This document shows positions 27,541-36,289 of a stretch of 64,000 nt of DNA, piece after piece; within the stretch, counting starts at the first letter, position 1; every line of letters begins with the position of its first letter. The stretch is from Pseudarthrobacter enclensis (GTDB lineage: Bacteria; Actinomycetota; Actinomycetes; Actinomycetales; Micrococcaceae). The stretch spans positions 1 through 64,000 of the forward strand of contig NZ_JAUSRE010000005.1 in NCBI RefSeq assembly GCF_030811655.1, written 5' to 3'. The notes under the pieces are model-generated. The model ran no database searches and was not told where the DNA came from. It was given only the letters and a program-made list of their open reading frames with translations. The translations under genes were made by a program, and so were the position numbers.

Positions 27541-28258
27541 CACCCTGGGATGCGCAGGCCGGACCGGAGGGAACCGTGCTGGGCAACAGGGCTTCAAGCT
27601 CTGCAATGCCGCGCCCTGCGAGAGTTTCCCAGAGCGCGTAGTCCCCGTTGTCCGGCAGCGGCACGATGTGCGGCACGGCGACGGTGGTGACCCCGGATGC
27701 CACTGCCGCAGCGACACCGGGAACGGAGTCCTCGAGGGCGATGCAGTGGTGGATGCCAAGTCCGGGATCGTCTTCCTGCAGCAGTTCGACGGCGGTGAGG
27801 TAGGCCTCCGGGTGGGGTTTGCCCTGGCTTACGGTGTCCCCGGTCACCACCACCTCAAAATATGGCCGCGGGAGGCTCGCCACTACTTCGCGCGCCAGGG
27901 GACCCTCTGACATGGTGACCAGCGCGCAGCGGATGCCGGACAAGTGCAGTTCCTCAAGCAGCTCACGGGCACCCGGCCGCCACGGCACCCGCTGCCGCAC
28001 ACTGCTGATGACCTGGGCGGTAAGGGTGTCAATGATCTCGCGGATTTCCAGCTCGACACCGGCCTCCTGGAGCAGGCCGGCCGAAAACGTCAGTGACTGG
28101 CCCACCAGCTGCATTGCCTGGCGGTGGCTCCACGTTCCGCCATGGGATTCGACCAGCGCGTGCTCGGCGGCGATCCAGTAGGGCTCCGTATCCACGATGG
28201 TGCCGTCCATGTCCCAAAGGACGGCTTTGAGCGGTGAACCGGGGGCAGGAGATCGCAT
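27527..28258 (-). CDS. HAD-superfamily phosphatase (subfamily IA)
   Basis: 243 residues. Motif I is WDMDGTIVD (nucleophile Asp16 region), motif II ALVTMSEG, and the motif III/IV region KPHPEAYLTA to ALEDSVPGV. A four-helix cap lies between motif I and motif II. The family includes phosphoglycolate and sugar-phosphate phosphatases. The substrate is unknown. It heads the long minus-strand block and is divergent from the PAC2 gene, so the promoter for the block is probably in 28259-28409. Confidence 0.9.
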   Translation of the reverse strand: MRSPAPGSPLKAVLWDMDGTIVDTEPYWIAAEHALVESHGGTWSHRQAMQLVGQSLTFSAGLLQEAGVELEIREIIDTLTAQVISSVRQRVPWRPGARELLEELHLSGIRCALVTMSEGPLAREVVASLPRPYFEVVVTGDTVSQGKPHPEAYLTAVELLQEDDPGLGIHHCIALEDSVPGVAAAVASGVTTVAVPHIVPLPDNGDYALWETLAGRGIAELEALLPSTVPSGPACASQGDARG

Positions 28259-28409
28259 GACGCCAGTCTACGGGGGATGGCTGGGCGCAGGCTGTGGGCT
28301 ACGCCCTTGGCGAATATCGGGCATGGCGGGAGCCCTTGGCTCCGGTTTCCCGCGATTTGCGGCGCTTCATTCCATGCGCAAGCGCGCACCTTGGACGTAG
28401 GGTGAAGAA

Positions 28410-29315
28410 ATGAATAGCTTCGAGGGAGACACCGCCGATCAGGGTGCCGGACCCGAGCGGGAACGGTTCCTGCAGCCAGTGGCTGAAGGACAGCGAATAA
28501 CGGTGATGCTTGCCGCCTTCGAAGGATGGAACGACGCCGGAGAGGCCGCCAGCGATTCGTTGCGTTACCTAAACAAGCTGTGGGGTGGAAAGAAAGTGGC
28601 ATCAATCGATGCCGACGAATACTACGACTTTCAGTTCACGCGCCCCACAGTCCGCCGGAATGCGGCCGGCGAACGCAAGATCAAGTGGCCTTCCACCCGG
28701 ATCTACAAGGCCACTGCGCCCAACTCGAACGTGGACGTCATTTTTGTGCAGGGAACGGAGCCCTCCTACAAGTGGCGCGCCTACACCGCCGAACTGCTGG
28801 CCCATGCCGAGGCGCTCAACGTCGACTACGTGGTGCTGGTAGGCGCACTGCTGGCAGATGTGCCGCACAGCCGCCCGATCCCCGTGAGCACGTCCTCCGA
28901 TGACGCCCCGCTGCGCGAGCGCATGAACCTGGAGGCGTCCCAGTACGAAGGCCCCGTTGGGATTGTGGGCGTCCTGTCCGAGGTTGCCCTGTTGGCGGGA
29001 ATCCCCGCGGTGTCCCTGTGGGCCGCCGTCCCCCATTATGTGGCGCAGGCTCCTTCGCCGAAGGCGCAGCTTGCCCTTCTGCACCGCATTGAGGAACTGC
29101 TGCAGGTGCCGTTGGATACCCATGAGCTGGCAGAGGAAGCCGACGCCTGGGAACGCGGCGTGGACGAACTCGCCACCGAGGACCCCGAGATTGCTGCCTA
29201 CGTGCGGCAGCTGGAGGAAGCCAAGGACACAGCCGACCTTCCAGAGGCCAGCGGCGAGTCCATCGCCCGCGAGTTTGAGCGGTACCTGAAGCGCCGCGGC
29301 CAGGACCGGCCCTAG
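28410..29315 (+). CDS. PAC2 family protein
   Basis: 301 residues with the PAC2 fold marks: MLAAFEGWNDAGEAASDSL near the start, then DEYYDFQFTRPTV, FVQGTEPSYKWRAYTAELL, VVLVGALLADVPHSRP, GPVGIVGVL and SLWAAVPHYVAQAPSP. PAC2 proteins resemble archaeal and eukaryotic proteasome assembly chaperones. The actinobacterial branch is a conserved orphan whose role in proteasome assembly has not been shown. Its position next to the proteasome block is suggestive only. It ends in a strong terminator. Confidence 0.9.
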   Translation: MNSFEGDTADQGAGPERERFLQPVAEGQRITVMLAAFEGWNDAGEAASDSLRYLNKLWGGKKVASIDADEYYDFQFTRPTVRRNAAGERKIKWPSTRIYKATAPNSNVDVIFVQGTEPSYKWRAYTAELLAHAEALNVDYVVLVGALLADVPHSRPIPVSTSSDDAPLRERMNLEASQYEGPVGIVGVLSEVALLAGIPAVSLWAAVPHYVAQAPSPKAQLALLHRIEELLQVPLDTHELAEEADAWERGVDELATEDPEIAAYVRQLEEAKDTADLPEASGESIAREFERYLKRRGQDRP

Positions 29316-29343
29316 CGCGCCGGTCAGCCCCTTTAAAACCAGA

Positions 29344-29386
29344 AGAGGCCTGGCCGGGAGAAATCCCGGCCAGGCCTCTTTTTCTT
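29344..29386. terminator. terminator between PAC2 gene and mshC
   Basis: A perfect 16-bp stem (29344-29359 with 29364-29379) with a GAAA tetraloop, followed by TTTTCTT. Convergent genes on both sides could both use it. Confidence 0.95.
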
Positions 29387-29404
29387 AACGCTGGGAGCCT
29401 GCGT

Positions 29405-30682
29405 CTAAAGCCTGATGCCCAGGAGGGCGTCCACGGCGTCCTTTACCAGGGCGCGGTCAGCATCGTTGGCGGCAGCACCGCCGTCGTTCGCTGACCGTGC
29501 CCAGCGTGACACGGCAGCAACGGCTGCCGGCGCGTTCAGGTCTGCTGCCAGTGCTTTGCGTATTTCGGCGAGCAGCGCCTGGCCTGAGCCCTCGGGAGCG
29601 TGGTCCAGGGCTTGGCGCCACGCCGCCAGGTCTGCTTTCGCGGCGGTGAAGCCTTCATCAGTCCAGGACCAGTCGGAGCGGTAGTGGTGTGACAGGATGG
29701 CCAGCCGGATCGCAGCCGGGTCCTCACCCGCCGCACGGAGCTTGGACACCAGCACCAGGTTGCCCTTCGACTTGCTCATCTTCTCGCCGTCGAGCCCCAC
29801 CATGCCGGCGTGGGCATAGTGCCGGGCAAGGGGAACCCCGGCGAGCGAATACGCATGGCCGGCGCCCATTTCGTGGTGGGGGAAAATCAAGTCCGATCCC
29901 CCACCCTGCACGGTGAAGGGTGAGGGCAGGTACTTCTGTGCGATGACGGTGCATTCGATGTGCCAGCCGGGCCTGCCGGGGCCCAGGCTGCCGCCGGGCC
30001 AGCTCGGTTCCCCCGGCCGTTCCACACGCCAGAGAAGGGGGTCGAGCGCCTGCCGCTTCCCGGCCCTGCCGGGATCCCCGCCGCGCTCAGCGAAGAGCTC
30101 AAGCATGGCGCTTTCGCTCAAGTGGGAAATGCATCCCAGGACCCAGGCGTCAGGGGCCGCTGAGTGCTTGCCGGCCGCTTCGACGTCGTAATAGACATCG
30201 CCGTCGGGCTCGCCGTTGGCACCCGCCACTTGGTACGCCAGCCCCATGCTGACGAGCCGTTCCACCTCGGGCACGATCAGGCCGATGGATTCCACAGCGC
30301 CGACGTAGTGGTCCGGCGCAAGAACGTTCAGGGCTTCCATGTCGGTCTGGAAGAGTTCCACCTGCTGTGCGGCGAGGTCGCGCCAATCAACGCCGGTGGC
30401 GGTGGCACGTTCAAGCAGGGGATCGTCCACGTCCGTGACGTTCTGCACGTAGGAAACCTCGCTGCCGGAATCACGCCAGGCCCGGTTCAGCAGGTCAAAT
30501 GCCACGTAGCTGGCCGCATGGCCCATGTGGGTGGCGTCGTAGGGAGTGATCCCGCAGACATACATGGAGGGTCTTGCCTCGTGTTCCAGCGGAAGTTCGC
30601 GGCCTGCCGCAGTGTCGAACAGCCGGATGGCGGGCATGTTTCCGGGCAGGGCAGGAACGGGGCGGGAAGTCCAGGATTTCAC
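29405..30682 (-). CDS. mshC: cysteine:glucosaminyl-inositol ligase MshC (mycothiol biosynthesis)
   Basis: 425 residues. A cysteinyl-tRNA-synthetase relative that ligates cysteine to GlcN-inositol, the third step of mycothiol synthesis. The zinc ligand Cys43 and HIGH-like THMGH (51-55) are in [29 protein letters not shown] and [11 protein letters not shown] are conserved; KMSKSKGN closes the ATP site. It lacks the tRNA-binding C-terminal domain of CysS, which separates it from that enzyme. The gene follows uppP by 15 bases. It shows that this organism uses mycothiol. Confidence 0.95.
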   Translation of the reverse strand: MKSWTSRPVPALPGNMPAIRLFDTAAGRELPLEHEARPSMYVCGITPYDATHMGHAASYVAFDLLNRAWRDSGSEVSYVQNVTDVDDPLLERATATGVDWRDLAAQQVELFQTDMEALNVLAPDHYVGAVESIGLIVPEVERLVSMGLAYQVAGANGEPDGDVYYDVEAAGKHSAAPDAWVLGCISHLSESAMLELFAERGGDPGRAGKRQALDPLLWRVERPGEPSWPGGSLGPGRPGWHIECTVIAQKYLPSPFTVQGGGSDLIFPHHEMGAGHAYSLAGVPLARHYAHAGMVGLDGEKMSKSKGNLVLVSKLRAAGEDPAAIRLAILSHHYRSDWSWTDEGFTAAKADLAAWRQALDHAPEGSGQALLAEIRKALAADLNAPAAVAAVSRWARSANDGGAAANDADRALVKDAVDALLGIRL

Positions 30683-30697
30683 AAGCCAAGCCTAGTC

Positions 30698-31531
30698 CTA
30701 GGCGCTGATGACGCCGAAACCGAGCAGTAGGTACAGTGCCAGGCCCAGGAAAATGCGGTACCAGACGAAGAGGCGGTAGCTGCGGGTTGAGACGAACTTC
30801 AGGAACCAGCCGATGATGACGTAGCCCACGACCAGTGCGATCACGGTGGCAAGGGCTGTCTCCGGAAGGCCGAACGGCCCGGAGATGCCCTCCTTGGTTA
30901 CCACCTTGTACAACTGGTACAGCCCGCTGCCGAACACCGCGGGGATGGCCAGCAGGAAGGAATACCGGGCCGCAGCTTCACGTGTGTAGCCCATCAGCAG
31001 GCCAGCGGTAATGGTTCCACCGGACCGGGAGACCCCGGGAATCAAGGCGAGTGCCTGCGCGAGGCCGTATAGGATGCCGTGCTTGTAGGTCAGGTGGGCA
31101 AGGTCCCGTTTCTGGGCGCCGACCGCGTCGGCGACGGCGAGGATGAGGCCGAAGACGATCAGCATGGTGGCGACGATCCACATGCTGCGGAGCACGGACT
31201 CGATCTGGTCCTGGAAAAGCAGTCCCAGCACGACAATGGGAACGCTGCCGAGGATGACCAGCCAGCCCATCCTTGCGTCAGGGTCCTGCCGCGGCACCCT
31301 GCCGGCAAGGGAGCCCGCCCAGGCCTTGACTATCCGGACAATATCGCGCCAGAAGAAGATCAGCACTGCGGTCTCCGTGCCGAGCTGCGTGATTGCCGTG
31401 AAGGCGGCGCCCGGGTCCTCTGCGTTGGGGAGGAATTCCCCCACGATCCGCAGGTGGGCACTTGATGAAATAGGTAGAAATTCGGTCAGTCCCTGCACAA
31501 GGCCCAGCAGGGCCGCTTCAAACCAGTTCAC
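30698..31531 (-). CDS. uppP: undecaprenyl-diphosphatase
   Basis: 277 residues, an integral membrane enzyme (BacA/UppP) that recycles the C55 lipid carrier of peptidoglycan synthesis; overexpression gives bacitracin resistance in other bacteria. The two active-site motifs are clear: [14 protein letters not shown] near residue 15 and PGVSRSGGT near residue 165. It is transcribed with mshC. Confidence 0.96.
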   Translation of the reverse strand: MNWFEAALLGLVQGLTEFLPISSSAHLRIVGEFLPNAEDPGAAFTAITQLGTETAVLIFFWRDIVRIVKAWAGSLAGRVPRQDPDARMGWLVILGSVPIVVLGLLFQDQIESVLRSMWIVATMLIVFGLILAVADAVGAQKRDLAHLTYKHGILYGLAQALALIPGVSRSGGTITAGLLMGYTREAAARYSFLLAIPAVFGSGLYQLYKVVTKEGISGPFGLPETALATVIALVVGYVIIGWFLKFVSTRSYRLFVWYRIFLGLALYLLLGFGVISA

Positions 31532-31582
31532 GGTAAGACCCTACGGCATGGCGCCCGTGCATCTGCCCGTAAGCTTGCTGCT

Positions 31583-32515
31583 ATGCAGCAGCGTTACGTC
31601 GGCAACAGTGGATTGCGAGTATCAGCCCTCTCCCTGGGCACCCGGTCATGGGGCGGGGAAACCGACGAACAGGACGCATCGGAACTGCTGCGCACCTTCC
31701 TCGACGCCGGCGGCCGGCACCTGGACACCTCGGCTTCCTACTCGGGCGGCGGTTCGGAGGCCGTCCTGGGCTCGTTGCTTGGCGATGTGGTGTCCCGCAC
31801 CGAGATTTCCATTTCCACCAAGGCGGGGATGACGACGCCGGACGGGCGCCGTGCGGTGGACACGTCACGCAACGCGATGCTCACAGGACTTGACGCCAGC
31901 CTGGCCAGACTGGGCACCGACTATGTCGACCTCTGGTTTGCCGAGGCCTGGGACGGAAACGTTCCCCTCGACGAAACTTTGTCCGCGCTGGAATTCGCTG
32001 TCAGGACCGGACGTGCGCGGTACGCCGGTATCTCGAACTTCAAAGGCTGGCAGGCCGCCAAGGCCGCCGCCGTCAACCGCGTCCCCCTGGTTGCCGTCCA
32101 GGCCGAATACTCGTTCCTTAACAGGGCGCCGGAGGCGGAACTGATCCCGGCCGTGGAGGACGCCGGGTTGGGGCTCATGGCATGGGCTCCCCTGGGCCGC
32201 GGGGTCCTCACCGGCAAGTACCGGGGCAGCATTCCCGCCGGGTCCCGCGGGGCATCGGTTACAGAAGCTGCATATGTCGAGCCCTACCTTGAAGAAAAAC
32301 CCTCGCGCATTGTGGACGCCGTCTGCATGGCGGCAAACGGGCTGGGCCGCACACCCCACGACGTGGCGCTGTCCTGGTTGCTGTCACAGAACGGCGTTGC
32401 CACTGCCATCGTGGGAGCGCGCACGCCTGTACAGCTCAAGGAAATCCTCGACGCCCAGCTCTCTCCCCTGCCTCCACAGATTGCACGGGCTTTGGAGGAC
32501 GTTTCCGCCATCTGA
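31583..32515 (+). CDS. aldo/keto reductase
   Basis: 310 residues, TIM-barrel NADPH oxidoreductase of the voltage-channel-beta/YdhF-like group. Tetrad residues: Asp in HLDTSASYS, Tyr in the same motif, Lys in ISTKAG. The fourth, His, is replaced: where related proteins have DLWxxHAWD, this one reads DLWFAEAWD, so Glu occupies the His site. In AKR1D1 the same change favours double-bond reduction. Here the effect is unknown. NADPH-binding IVGARTPVQLKE is present at the C-terminus. ATG 31583 lies just after a GCTTGCTGCTATGCAGCAGC palindromic stretch. Confidence 0.9.
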   Translation: MQQRYVGNSGLRVSALSLGTRSWGGETDEQDASELLRTFLDAGGRHLDTSASYSGGGSEAVLGSLLGDVVSRTEISISTKAGMTTPDGRRAVDTSRNAMLTGLDASLARLGTDYVDLWFAEAWDGNVPLDETLSALEFAVRTGRARYAGISNFKGWQAAKAAAVNRVPLVAVQAEYSFLNRAPEAELIPAVEDAGLGLMAWAPLGRGVLTGKYRGSIPAGSRGASVTEAAYVEPYLEEKPSRIVDAVCMAANGLGRTPHDVALSWLLSQNGVATAIVGARTPVQLKEILDAQLSPLPPQIARALEDVSAI

Positions 32516-32558
32516 GGGCCTGCCGGGCGTGATTACAGGGCGTGCTCCTGCGGTGCTG

Positions 32559-32825
32559 CTATTCCTCGACGATCTCCAAGTCTTCGTCGTCGTCCACGTC
32601 TGCTTCCTCGTCCTCTTCGTCCTCGTCATCGAAGACCTGCAAAGGGGTGACTTCGTTGTAAGCCTCGTAGAGCGCGTCCTCGTAAACCTCAAAGGCATCG
32701 GCTACGGCGAAAAAAGCTGCCTCGACGGAGGGGTCACCGTCCCCGCGGCGGTTCGATGCTGCTATAAGGTGTTCTTCCAAAGCGGTGGTCAGGGACGAAA
32801 GCGCGACACGCGGATCGATGCTCAT
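32559..32825 (-). CDS. small acidic protein of unknown function
   Basis: 88 residues. The first half is helical (ALSSLTTALEEHLIAASNRR, then AVADAFEVYEDALYEAYNEV) and the last 23 residues are almost all Asp and Glu (DDEDEEDEEADVDDDEDLEI). Such tails often mimic DNA or bind basic partners, but I cannot assign a function. It is divergent from the DUF5703 gene, with about 40 bases between the starts. The combination resembles small conserved genes in Micrococcaceae. Confidence 0.75.
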   Translation of the reverse strand: MSIDPRVALSSLTTALEEHLIAASNRRGDGDPSVEAAFFAVADAFEVYEDALYEAYNEVTPLQVFDDEDEEDEEADVDDDEDLEIVEE

Positions 32826-32865
32826 GACTTCACGTTAGCCGGAAAAGGACGAAAATGGAGAGCAA

Positions 32866-33099
32866 ATGAAGGAACAATTTCTCACCAGCTCGGTCCAGCG
32901 GGAACGGGATTATTTGCGGCAGTACGAGTACCTCGTATTGACTGTCAGCCCTGATGACTCCCTGCCGGAGGCGCGGCGCCGGCTGGTGGAACACTCCGAA
33001 TACGGCAAGTGGGAACTGGAACGCAGCAAGCTCTACGTGGGCGGCGGCAGGCGCTTTTGGCTGCGCCGCCGGGTGATGCAGGTCCAGCGGACCGTCTAG
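32866..33099 (+). CDS. DUF5703 family protein
   Basis: 77 residues, small basic protein with YEYLVLTVSPDDSLPEARRR and EYGKWELERSKLYVGGGRRF, followed by WLRRRVM. This matches the small conserved actinobacterial DUF5703 family as I remember it. Function unknown. Its stop overlaps the converging acyl-CoA dehydrogenase gene by four bases. Confidence 0.78.
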   Translation: MKEQFLTSSVQRERDYLRQYEYLVLTVSPDDSLPEARRRLVEHSEYGKWELERSKLYVGGGRRFWLRRRVMQVQRTV

Positions 33100-34256
33100 T
33101 CTTCCAGCGGCCCCAGCCAGGCGTTGGCCACGGTGTTGTGGGCTGATTCGTCGTCTGACGGGTGGAACATCCCGGCCAGTACGTCCCGGTAAAGGCGCTC
33201 CAGTTCCGAGCCCCTAAAGTAGCTTGATCCCCCGCTGACGCGAATGGCCAGGTCCACCACGCGGCGTGCAGTTTCGGTGGCGTTGACTTTGAGGCCCACC
33301 AGTTTGGGGAACCATTGGGAGCCGTGGTCTGCCAGAGCGTCGACGTCGGCGGTCACCGCGGCGAGCTGGGGGTACAGGTTGTCCATGGCCATGGCGGCTT
33401 CTGCCACTTTCCAGCGAATGTCCGGGTCCTGCGCGTAGCTTCGCCCGCCGTTCTTGAATGACGTGCGCCGTTTTACCGTCTCCACGCCCAGGGCCAGCGC
33501 CCGCTCGCCCAGGCCGGTGTAAACAGCAGCGAGGAGGCTTTCGAAGCAGGCGAAGATCGCGAAGATCAGCGGGTCAGCGTTGGGGCCCGCCGGTAGTTTC
33601 CGGAAGATCCTGTCCGCTGGAACGGTGACACCGTCGAGGACAGTGGTGGCGGACTGGCTGGCGCGCATGCCCAGGGTGTCCCAGTCGTCCAGGATTCTGT
33701 AGCCGGGCGTTTCCCGGGTGATGAATCCGTGGACCAGTTCCCCGGCTCCGTCCCTGGCGTCCGGGTCCTTGCCGAAGATGCCAAGGCGGGTCCACGCCGG
33801 CGAGAGGCTGGTGAAGATCTTGGTTCCGGTGAACGAGTAGCCACCATCCCTGTCCGGAGTGGCGGTGGTCCGGGAGTCGAAGAGGACCGAGTCGTTGCCT
33901 GCTTCTGAATTGCCGAACGCGAACACCTCGCCCCGGGCGGCTTCCTTGAGGACGAAGTCAAGGGAGCTGTCACCCCGGACAGCGAGGACGTGCGCGACGC
34001 CGGTCCACACCAGGTGCATATTGACGGCCAGCGCGGTGGCAGGGGCAGCCGTTGCAAGCCTGCGCTGGCACTGTGCCGCCGCTTCAAGCCCCAGCCCCGC
34101 GCCGCCGTCGGACGCTGGAACAAAAAGCTTCAGGTACCCCGCCGCGGCCAACTCCTGCAGGTCCTCGTGGAAGAAGGCGTTGTCCCGGTCATATCCGGCA
34201 GCGCGGCCACGGATACGCTCCAGGAGTTCGTCGGGCAGCAGATCCCCAGGAGTCAT
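33096..34256 (-). CDS. acyl-CoA dehydrogenase-fold flavoprotein
   Basis: 386 residues. N-terminal helical domain, central beta domain (FAFGNSEAGNDSVLFDSR, FTGTKIFTSLSPAWTRLGIF, DTLGMRASQSATTVLDGVTV) and C-terminal helical domain ending in GGSSYFRGSELERLYRDVL. This pattern is closer to the DszC/HpaB-like flavin monooxygenases and pollutant-type acyl-CoA dehydrogenase relatives than to short-chain acyl-CoA dehydrogenases. The usual catalytic Glu cannot be placed with certainty. It might oxidise acyl-CoA or use reduced flavin as a monooxygenase. It lies 12 bases from the M20 peptidase, so both may be in one transcript. Confidence 0.83.
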   Translation of the reverse strand: MTPGDLLPDELLERIRGRAAGYDRDNAFFHEDLQELAAAGYLKLFVPASDGGAGLGLEAAAQCQRRLATAAPATALAVNMHLVWTGVAHVLAVRGDSSLDFVLKEAARGEVFAFGNSEAGNDSVLFDSRTTATPDRDGGYSFTGTKIFTSLSPAWTRLGIFGKDPDARDGAGELVHGFITRETPGYRILDDWDTLGMRASQSATTVLDGVTVPADRIFRKLPAGPNADPLIFAIFACFESLLAAVYTGLGERALALGVETVKRRTSFKNGGRSYAQDPDIRWKVAEAAMAMDNLYPQLAAVTADVDALADHGSQWFPKLVGLKVNATETARRVVDLAIRVSGGSSYFRGSELERLYRDVLAGMFHPSDDESAHNTVANAWLGPLED

Positions 34257-34268
34257 GGCCCGGTCCTC

Positions 34269-35573
34269 TTAGTAGTTGGTGAGCAGGGTGTTCAGCACCC
34301 GGGCGCCGAACTTGAGGGAGTCTGCAGGGACGCGCTCATCCACCCCGTGGAACATGCCGGTGAAGTCCAGTTCGTCAGGCAGCATGAGGGGTGCGAAGCC
34401 GTAACCGGTGATGCCGAGCCTGCTCAGCGACTTGTTGTCCGTACCGCCGGAGAGCGTGTACGGCAGCACCTTGGCCCCCGGGTCCTCCTTGTGGAGGGCA
34501 TCGATCATCGAGTCGACCAGGTTGCCGGCGAAGGGCACCTCGAGCGAGACGTCGTTGTGGACGTAGCTGACATCCACGCCGCTGCCGGCCAGTTCACGGA
34601 CCATCTCGAGGACCTGCTGTTCCTGGCCCGGCAGCGTGCGGCAGTCCACCAGGGCTTCAGCGGATTCCGGGATGACGTTGTGCTTGTAGCCGCCCTTGAG
34701 AAGCGTCGGGTTGGTGGTGTTCTGCAGGGTGGCGCCCACGAACCTGGCTACGGTGCCAAGCTGGTTGAGCAGGAGGTCCGGGTTGTCGGCGTCGAACTCC
34801 ACGCCGGTGAGTTCAGTCACGCCGTCAAGGAATTGTCGCGTGGTGGGAGTGAGCTCGATGGGCCACTTGTATTCACCGATGCGCGTGACTGCGGCGGCAA
34901 GCCGGGTGACGGCGTTGTCGGTGTTGATCTGGGAGCCGTGGCCGGCCCTTCCGTGCGCCACCAGGCGGAGCCACGAAATGCCCTTTTCCGCCGTTTGCAG
35001 CAGGTAGGTCCGCTGGCCGCCGATGGTGGCCGAGAAGCCGCCCACCTCGGAAATGGCCTCCGTGGCCCCCTCGAACAGTTCCGGACGGTTATCCACGGCG
35101 TAGCGGGCGCCGTACACGCCGCCGGCTTCCTCATCAGCAAAAAACGCGAAGATGATGTCGCGCTTGGGCTTCCTGCCTTCCCTGGCGAAGCTCCGCAGGA
35201 CGGAAAGGATCATGGCGTCCATGTCCTTCATATCGACGGCGCCGCGGCCCCAGATAAGGCCGTCCTTCAGTTCTGCACCAAACGGGTCCACCGACCACTG
35301 GTCACGCAGCGCGGGAACGACGTCCAGGTGGCCGTGCACCACCAGGGCGCTGGCTGAAGGGTCTTCGCCCGCCATCCTGGTCACCACGTTGGCCCGGCCG
35401 GGCGCGGACTCGAAGATCTCCGCCGTCATGCCCACCTCTTCGATCAGGCCCGCGGCGTACTCCGCTGCCGCACGCTCCCCCGGCCCTGAACCGTCACCGT
35501 AGTTGGAGGTGTCGATCCGGATGAGTTCCTGGCAGATCCGGACAACTTCATCCTCGGGCAGTACGTCAGGCAT
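34269..35573 (-). CDS. M20 family metallopeptidase (ArgE/DapE/carboxypeptidase-like)
   Basis: 434 residues. Zinc ligands and catalytic residues follow the M20 order: VVHGHLDVVP (His ligand, Asp catalytic), WGRGAVDMKD (bridging Asp), FADEEAGGVYGA (catalytic Glu and Glu ligand). A lid domain (LRLVAHGRAGHGSQ) follows and the last His ligand is in FHGVDERVPAD. Likely a dipeptidase or N-acyl amino acid hydrolase; the substrate is not predictable. It lies upstream of the tRNA and opposite to it. Confidence 0.92.
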   Translation of the reverse strand: MPDVLPEDEVVRICQELIRIDTSNYGDGSGPGERAAAEYAAGLIEEVGMTAEIFESAPGRANVVTRMAGEDPSASALVVHGHLDVVPALRDQWSVDPFGAELKDGLIWGRGAVDMKDMDAMILSVLRSFAREGRKPKRDIIFAFFADEEAGGVYGARYAVDNRPELFEGATEAISEVGGFSATIGGQRTYLLQTAEKGISWLRLVAHGRAGHGSQINTDNAVTRLAAAVTRIGEYKWPIELTPTTRQFLDGVTELTGVEFDADNPDLLLNQLGTVARFVGATLQNTTNPTLLKGGYKHNVIPESAEALVDCRTLPGQEQQVLEMVRELAGSGVDVSYVHNDVSLEVPFAGNLVDSMIDALHKEDPGAKVLPYTLSGGTDNKSLSRLGITGYGFAPLMLPDELDFTGMFHGVDERVPADSLKFGARVLNTLLTNY

Positions 35574-35743
35574 TGAAGGCTCCTTGGTAGGGAATGACTG
35601 GCTGGCGCGGGCGTAGCCGCTGCCCTCAGCCTACCTACTTGCCCCGATTCGTTGTTCTACGAAAAGTCGTGTTAGAGTTTTTCTCGCTGCTTCGGAGAGG
35701 CGCGAAACGCTGAAAGGCGGGACGGCTTTCCGAAATACCACCT

Positions 35744-35826
35744 GCGCGGGTGGCGGAATGGCAGACGCGCTAGCTTGAGGTGCTAGTCCTCGAAAGGGGG
35801 TGGGGGTTCAAGTCCCCCTCCGCGCA
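35744..35826 (+). tRNA. tRNA-Leu (anticodon GAG)
   Basis: An 83-base cloverleaf. The acceptor stem is GCGCGGG (35744-35750) with TCCGCGC (35819-35825) and discriminator A. The anticodon stem CTAGC/GCTAG encloses loop TTGAGGT, so the anticodon is GAG. The long variable arm and D-loop GGCGGAATGGCAGACGC are typical of leucine tRNA. CCA is not encoded. Its 3' end abuts a decayed integrase, so it has been an integration target. Confidence 0.95.
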
Positions 35827-35830
35827 CAAG

Positions 35831-35858
35831 AAAAACCCCGGGAAACCGGGGTTTTTTT
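35831..35858 (+). terminator. terminator after tRNA-Leu
   Basis: AAAAACCCCGG pairs with CCGGGGTTTTT around a GAAA loop and ends in a T-run (35852-35858). Confidence 0.93.
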
Positions 35859-35864
35859 GTGTCT

Positions 35865-35896
35865 CCAACCACGCGGGGCCGTTTACCAACCACGCG
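35865..35896 (+). repeat. two 11-bp direct repeats between tRNA and integrase remnant
   Basis: CCAACCACGCG occurs at 35865-35875 and 35886-35896, a spacing of 21 bases (two helical turns). This fits arm-type binding sites of a tyrosine recombinase, but that is inference. Confidence 0.55.
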
Positions 35897-35944
35897 TACG
35901 CGAATGTGTGACACCCACAAGGGGTGCCCCGCATAGCAAATCGC

Positions 35945-36289
35945 ATGGCATGTATCGAAAAACGCAAACGTCAGAACGGCTCCCTGGCGTAGTACGTCAG
36001 ATGGATCGACCCGGGGTCGACGAGTCGCATGACCCAAAAAATGGAATCCAAAGAGAGTGCGGAGCTGCTCCTCACCGTGCTCAAAGCCCACGGCAGTGAC
36101 GTCGATGCGGCTCTAAATAGCGTCAAAGACCACTTCAACGGCACCTACACCGTGTCCCGAATAACCGAAGACCACATCAATCTGCTCACGGACGCCAACG
36201 GCTACACAGTTCGTAGCTATCGGGGAAATGTCAGGTGCAAGAAGATCATCGAAGAGAATCCACCGCCCTGGGCTGCCTCCCGTGGCTGA
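35945..36289 (+). pseudogene. truncated tyrosine integrase with an in-frame stop
   Basis: Reading from ATG 35945 gives MACIEKRKRQNGSLA, then TAG (35990-35992), then in the same frame YVRWIDPGS and on through DHINLLTDANGYTVRSYRG to a stop at 36287. The first part matches the N-terminal arm-binding domain of phage-type integrases (pattern MAxIEKRxRxxG...YxVRWxDPxG). The second matches the start of the core-binding domain (a TYTVSRITEDHINLLT-like segment). About 115 codons survive of the usual 380-420, and the catalytic domain is missing. The stop codon and truncation make it non-functional, although the second part could be expressed from ATG 36029. It lies directly downstream of tRNA-Leu, the classic int-tRNA arrangement. 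Confidence 0.78.

Noticed and set aside
33990..35357. 455-codon plus-strand open frame
   Set aside because: Antisense to the M20 peptidase and acyl-CoA dehydrogenase-like genes; composition only.
35945..36289. Possibility that the TAG in the integrase is read through as a functional gene
   Set aside because: Even with readthrough the catalytic domain (R...HxxR...Y) is absent, so no active recombinase could be made.
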